NCBI RefSeq assembly: GCF_000499845.2
Contig: NC_023754.2
Location: 24,214,611-24,278,610 of the forward strand
From: Phaseolus vulgaris
Lineage: Eukaryota; Streptophyta; Magnoliopsida; Fabales; Fabaceae
Direction of reading: 5' to 3'
Length of the DNA stretch: 64,000 nt
The notes beneath the pieces were generated by a model. It ran no database searches and was not told the origin of the DNA. It saw only the letters and a program-made list of their open reading frames with translations. Positions 60,251-64,000 of this stretch are shown one piece after another. The number at the start of each line of letters is the position of its first letter. Position 1 is the stretch's first letter. The position numbers and the translations under genes were made by a program.

Positions 60251-63200
60251 TTTTCTTTTGGAAACAACTCTTCTCCTATGCTTGCTCACAAATCTCAACA
60301 TTTTCTTAAAAAAGGTTATAACTTGAATTGCCTCCTCTTTCTTTCAGAGACGAAGGAGAAATAAGAGAAATTAATATCTGAGAAAAGAAAAGAAAAGAAA
60401 TTCAATTTGTTGATTAAAATAGTTTGGCTCCAAATAAAATTAATTATAACGCACTATATGGTTACGCAATCAATTATGGAATATGATTTAATTGATTACA
60501 TTTCTACAAATGAAAAAAAAAATATCAATAAGGGATTTTTGCATTGTGTTTTAGCTATTCATTTCCATTACTTTCTTCACACTTTACTTGAAAAAATATT
60601 CCCTGCATTCCAAAACAACATTTTGTTTCTATTTTCCAAATAATAGTACTTTTAGTTTTAGCCCTTTTAAGCTGTTTTTCTAGTAATACTTTCATATAAT
60701 TACGAGTAATTAATAATAATAAAAAAAGACATAATGTAGTTAGTCGTTCATAGTGTTTATTTATTTTTTCTTTTGAAGAAGCAAATAAATGCAATAATTT
60801 ATTTATAAAATAGTTATTAGATGTTTTTACTCTTCTTTATTTGTACATTATAGTAAATATATATGTATAAAATAATTAAATGTTAAGTAAAAAGTGTAAA
60901 AAGTGTAAAAAGTAATAAAGGTTTTTCATTTTTAAAATGATAATTAAAATAAAACTATTTAATTTCACAAAACTAATTTTAGTTAGATTTAACTTTAGAG
61001 TAGAGTGATTTATATTTGTATGCTTTTATTATTTAATAATAAGGTTCAGTATAATTGTTTCTATTCAAAACAACAGTTATCTAAATTTTAACTTAGAAAC
61101 AATTATGAATCATTAACAAGTTCCGAACATGTTAAACATGGGATTAAATATGTAAAATTTGTCTAGAATCATGTTATAGTTGACATAAGTAAGGGTAACA
61201 GAAAGTCAAATTAAACAGACTTGGTTCATAGAAGTCACCGTATAATTAAGAATTCAATAGAAAAATCATTGTATAATTAAGAATTCAACGTGTTTTTAGT
61301 ACATGAAAATTAATTTTAATTCCAATAAAAAATTGTTTTTCCTCCTAGAAATTTTAAATATGTTTCTAATAAAAAATAAAATATGTAAATTTGGGATTTA
61401 ATTCCTAAAAAAAATTATTCCTCTAGACTTTCAAATTATTAATTTTAATTTTTAATATTTATTTGAAATAATAATTAACATTTATTTTATAATTTTTTAG
61501 AATCTATTTGAATGTCACATGTTTATAACATTGATATGCGAATTCGAAATTGTTATTTGATTTGATACTTAATACATAAAAAATAACAATTTTCAATTTA
61601 AAAAACTAAAACAAGCAAAACAAATATAGAATTAAAATCAAAATTTGCTATTTTACTCGGACTAAGATCTATTAATCACTTAGAGTATTGTATGTTTAAG
61701 TAGTCTAATTTTAATACAACTTATTTTATAAATTAAGTTTGTTTTAAAAGATAAATAAAATTTAATTCAATTTTATAGATTTGTACATATTTATATATTT
61801 TGAATTGATTTTTTTTAGTTGATGTGAAATATTCAACACATTTGCTTCACGTTAAAGTTGTTAACTTGTGAACGAGATTATCTATTTATAGGTAATTCAA
61901 TAACAGTTCAATGACATTGTATATCCAACAAATGAATTTCTAATGATTTTAATATCATCTTAAAAAATAACTTTAAGTATAAATAAACTTTATAAAACTA
62001 GCTCGTAAGATAATGTTTAAACACATTTATATATTTTGAATTGATCTAATTTCTTATTGAGATATATCATCAACATTTTATTAGAAGTTTTTTTATTAGT
62101 TTAAACTTAGTTTTAAGACAGTCATAAAAAAAAAACACACCACTTAAAAACTAAAGCAAACATGTTTTTCATGGTCTAATCAATCAACAACTTTTCTCTT
62201 CTTGTTTTTTTTTTTTTGGTGCTTGGATGAGAAGGAAGAAGCAAGAAAGAAAGGTGAAGGGGCATATGGTGGTGTTCCTTTTGATGGAGGGTTTGGTTGG
62301 TTTTATTTGCAGCTTCTATTGTTTTGGAAAAGCTAAATAATGATGGTTGATGGTGGTGTTTTTTCATGGTCAACCTTACCTCTCATGATTGCTGTTTATT
62401 TTTCTAAATTTGTTTTGGTGCATTGTCAAGTTAAGGTTAGTTTTGTGGTTTGGTTTGTCCATTGTGTAATGTAATCTTGTCTTCTATCTTTATTCTCTTT
62501 CTATTCTTATCCTTTGACGCGTAAACACATGCAAAATATCATCACAAAATTCTATTTATACAAATTATATGATTATTTATTTTTTAAACCTACTATTAAT
62601 TCAACTATATATGTCTTATGAAAACACCCTCTTTCTCTCTATCCTCTTACTTCGATATTCTTAAACACCTCTTCGTAACACTATTAATGATTATGTTACT
62701 GAAACATGTAAAACAATGGCATGTTATCAATATTTTGGAGGAAATAAATAATGTATTTTTATAAATAAAACTTTGTATGAAAATAAGTTTATTTTTTTCT
62801 CTATTTGAAAACTAACTAAAAGTATATAAAAATAAAGTGAGAAGATGAAGGACCACTTCACTTGTGTTGTGTCAAAATGGATCGTGACTCTGTCTTATTC
62901 ATTATTATTTGACCATTTTTCATAATGTACTATGGTAGTTGTTCTTCATAGTTTCATCAACCTAACTTTTTATTTTATTTTATTTTTTGTTTTAGTCAAC
63001 TCCTCCCTTATTGTTTAATGCTATATATTTACATATAAGGTGGAAAACATATTTATATATATATATATATATATTATTGTTCTTGTTAATGCTTATTTAA
63101 TTATTCAATGGGCAAACAAAAATAAAGGTAGCAGTTCAAATAAATAAATAAAAATTGAAGTATAAAATTAGAAGACTTTGATAGCCAGGTCAGGCATAAG

Positions 63201-64000
63201 GATTAAATAATTTAAGTTAGGTGGGTTTTAATAAGTGCTTATTATTTTCATGGAAAAAATAAACGTTAGAACACAATGAACTTTTATTTAATTTTTGGGA
63301 TAGACTATAATAAAACAATTTTTATTTGAATTATATATCAAATTACTGTCTTTATAAATATAACCTAAATTTCAAGAACTAAAAACCTAAAAATTTGTTC
63401 CTTTGTTGGAAAAGAAAACTTTACAACCAAAAGAAAAATCCACGTGGTAAAGTGATTCTTTTTATAGATCATGTTCTTGAAAACCATTGGTTCAATCGCA
63501 AATTACCTACTTGTCATATCAATTACGTGTTAACGAAATCAATTTCAAAAGTTTTTCACCCAAGAAAAAAGTAATGATCTTGTGGCCTACCCAAATAAAT
63601 TTTAAACTTTTTTTTAGTAAACATGATTTAAATTAACGTAGTAGAAGAAAACATTTAGAAATTTTAGTCGGTTTTATGGGATTGAGTTAAACTTAAAGTT
63701 TATTTTTTAATATGAAATCAAAGTTATTTAAAAAAAGTCTATCATAATCAGTGTTTGTTGTATTTATCTTATCATTCGCTATCGAACCGTTATTACCCAT
63801 AATATGTTATAACACAGCTCGTTATTTTCGGTGTGAGGGTGTATTGGAGATGCGTTATTTTTATAATTCTATATTCAAATACACTTTGTAATTTTAAATT
63901 TTTTTACATGAATGTTTTTTCTACTTTTAGTAGTTATAATAGAGAATAATTAAGTATTATTATTGGTGAATGAATTATAATTATAATTAGATTTTACGTT
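60251..64000. other. intergenic, AT-rich to the window end
   Basis: Nothing recognised except an (AT)n tract at about 63053-63075. A minus-strand 65-codon frame at 62176-62373 (His- and Lys-rich) lies in a less AT-rich patch but has no recognisable motif. The remaining sequence has only short chance frames. Confidence 0.5.

Noticed and set aside
62176..62373. His/Lys-rich 65-codon minus-strand frame, considered as a small signalling peptide gene (CLE, IDA or DVL)
   Set aside because: None of the defining peptide cores was found in any of the three frames, and there is no convincing signal peptide.
1..64000. CRISPR arrays, operons, prophage or bacterial systems
   Set aside because: The window is eukaryotic with intron-containing genes; repeats seen are satellites or transposons with no spacer pattern.

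Overview
The window looks like nuclear DNA of a eudicot plant. It is AT-rich, its genes have introns with GT-AG borders, and its proteins belong to plant families (MYB-CC factors, nepenthesin-type aspartic protease, GARP subunit VPS53). Protein wording and repeat types suggest a legume, but that is inference from memory and no search was run.

Layout: 1-5191 (+) holds the 3' end of a VPS53 gene whose last intron is 4.5 kb and full of tandem repeats. 6671-8402 is a MULE-like element with long terminal inverted repeats and a zinc-knuckle transposase remnant. It ends about 200 bp before the start codon of a CWC25 splicing-factor gene (8606-11236, +). An aspartic protease gene (13288-14863, +) follows, then a MITE-like repeat (15087-15701) and a solo LTR with a clear 5-bp target-site duplication (16558-17014). 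19863-20975 (+) is an intron-free coding region for a probably myristoylated protein of unknown function. 23332-26981 (-) is a nine-exon WD40 gene, divergent from a five-exon SixA/phosphoglycerate-mutase-like gene (28653-33097, +). 38308-43627 (+) is a 14-exon alpha/beta hydrolase with a non-canonical GC-AG intron and an inverted-repeat insertion in another intron. 44447-44600 is a broken DnaJ J-domain copy. Two MYB-CC (G2-like) transcription-factor genes lie on the minus strand at 46502-48654 (PHL7-like) and 54925-59774 (PHL2/PHL3/APL-like). The rest is AT-rich intergenic sequence with microsatellites.

The genes are housekeeping or regulatory genes without an evident shared pathway. The two MYB-CC genes share a domain plan but are not recent tandem duplicates. 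I found no previously undescribed multi-gene system. The most notable signals are mobile-element structures, an in-frame 54-bp duplication and possible frameshift in VPS53, and the GC-AG intron. Exon borders were read by eye from splice dinucleotides, reading phase and family knowledge; the less certain ones are marked.
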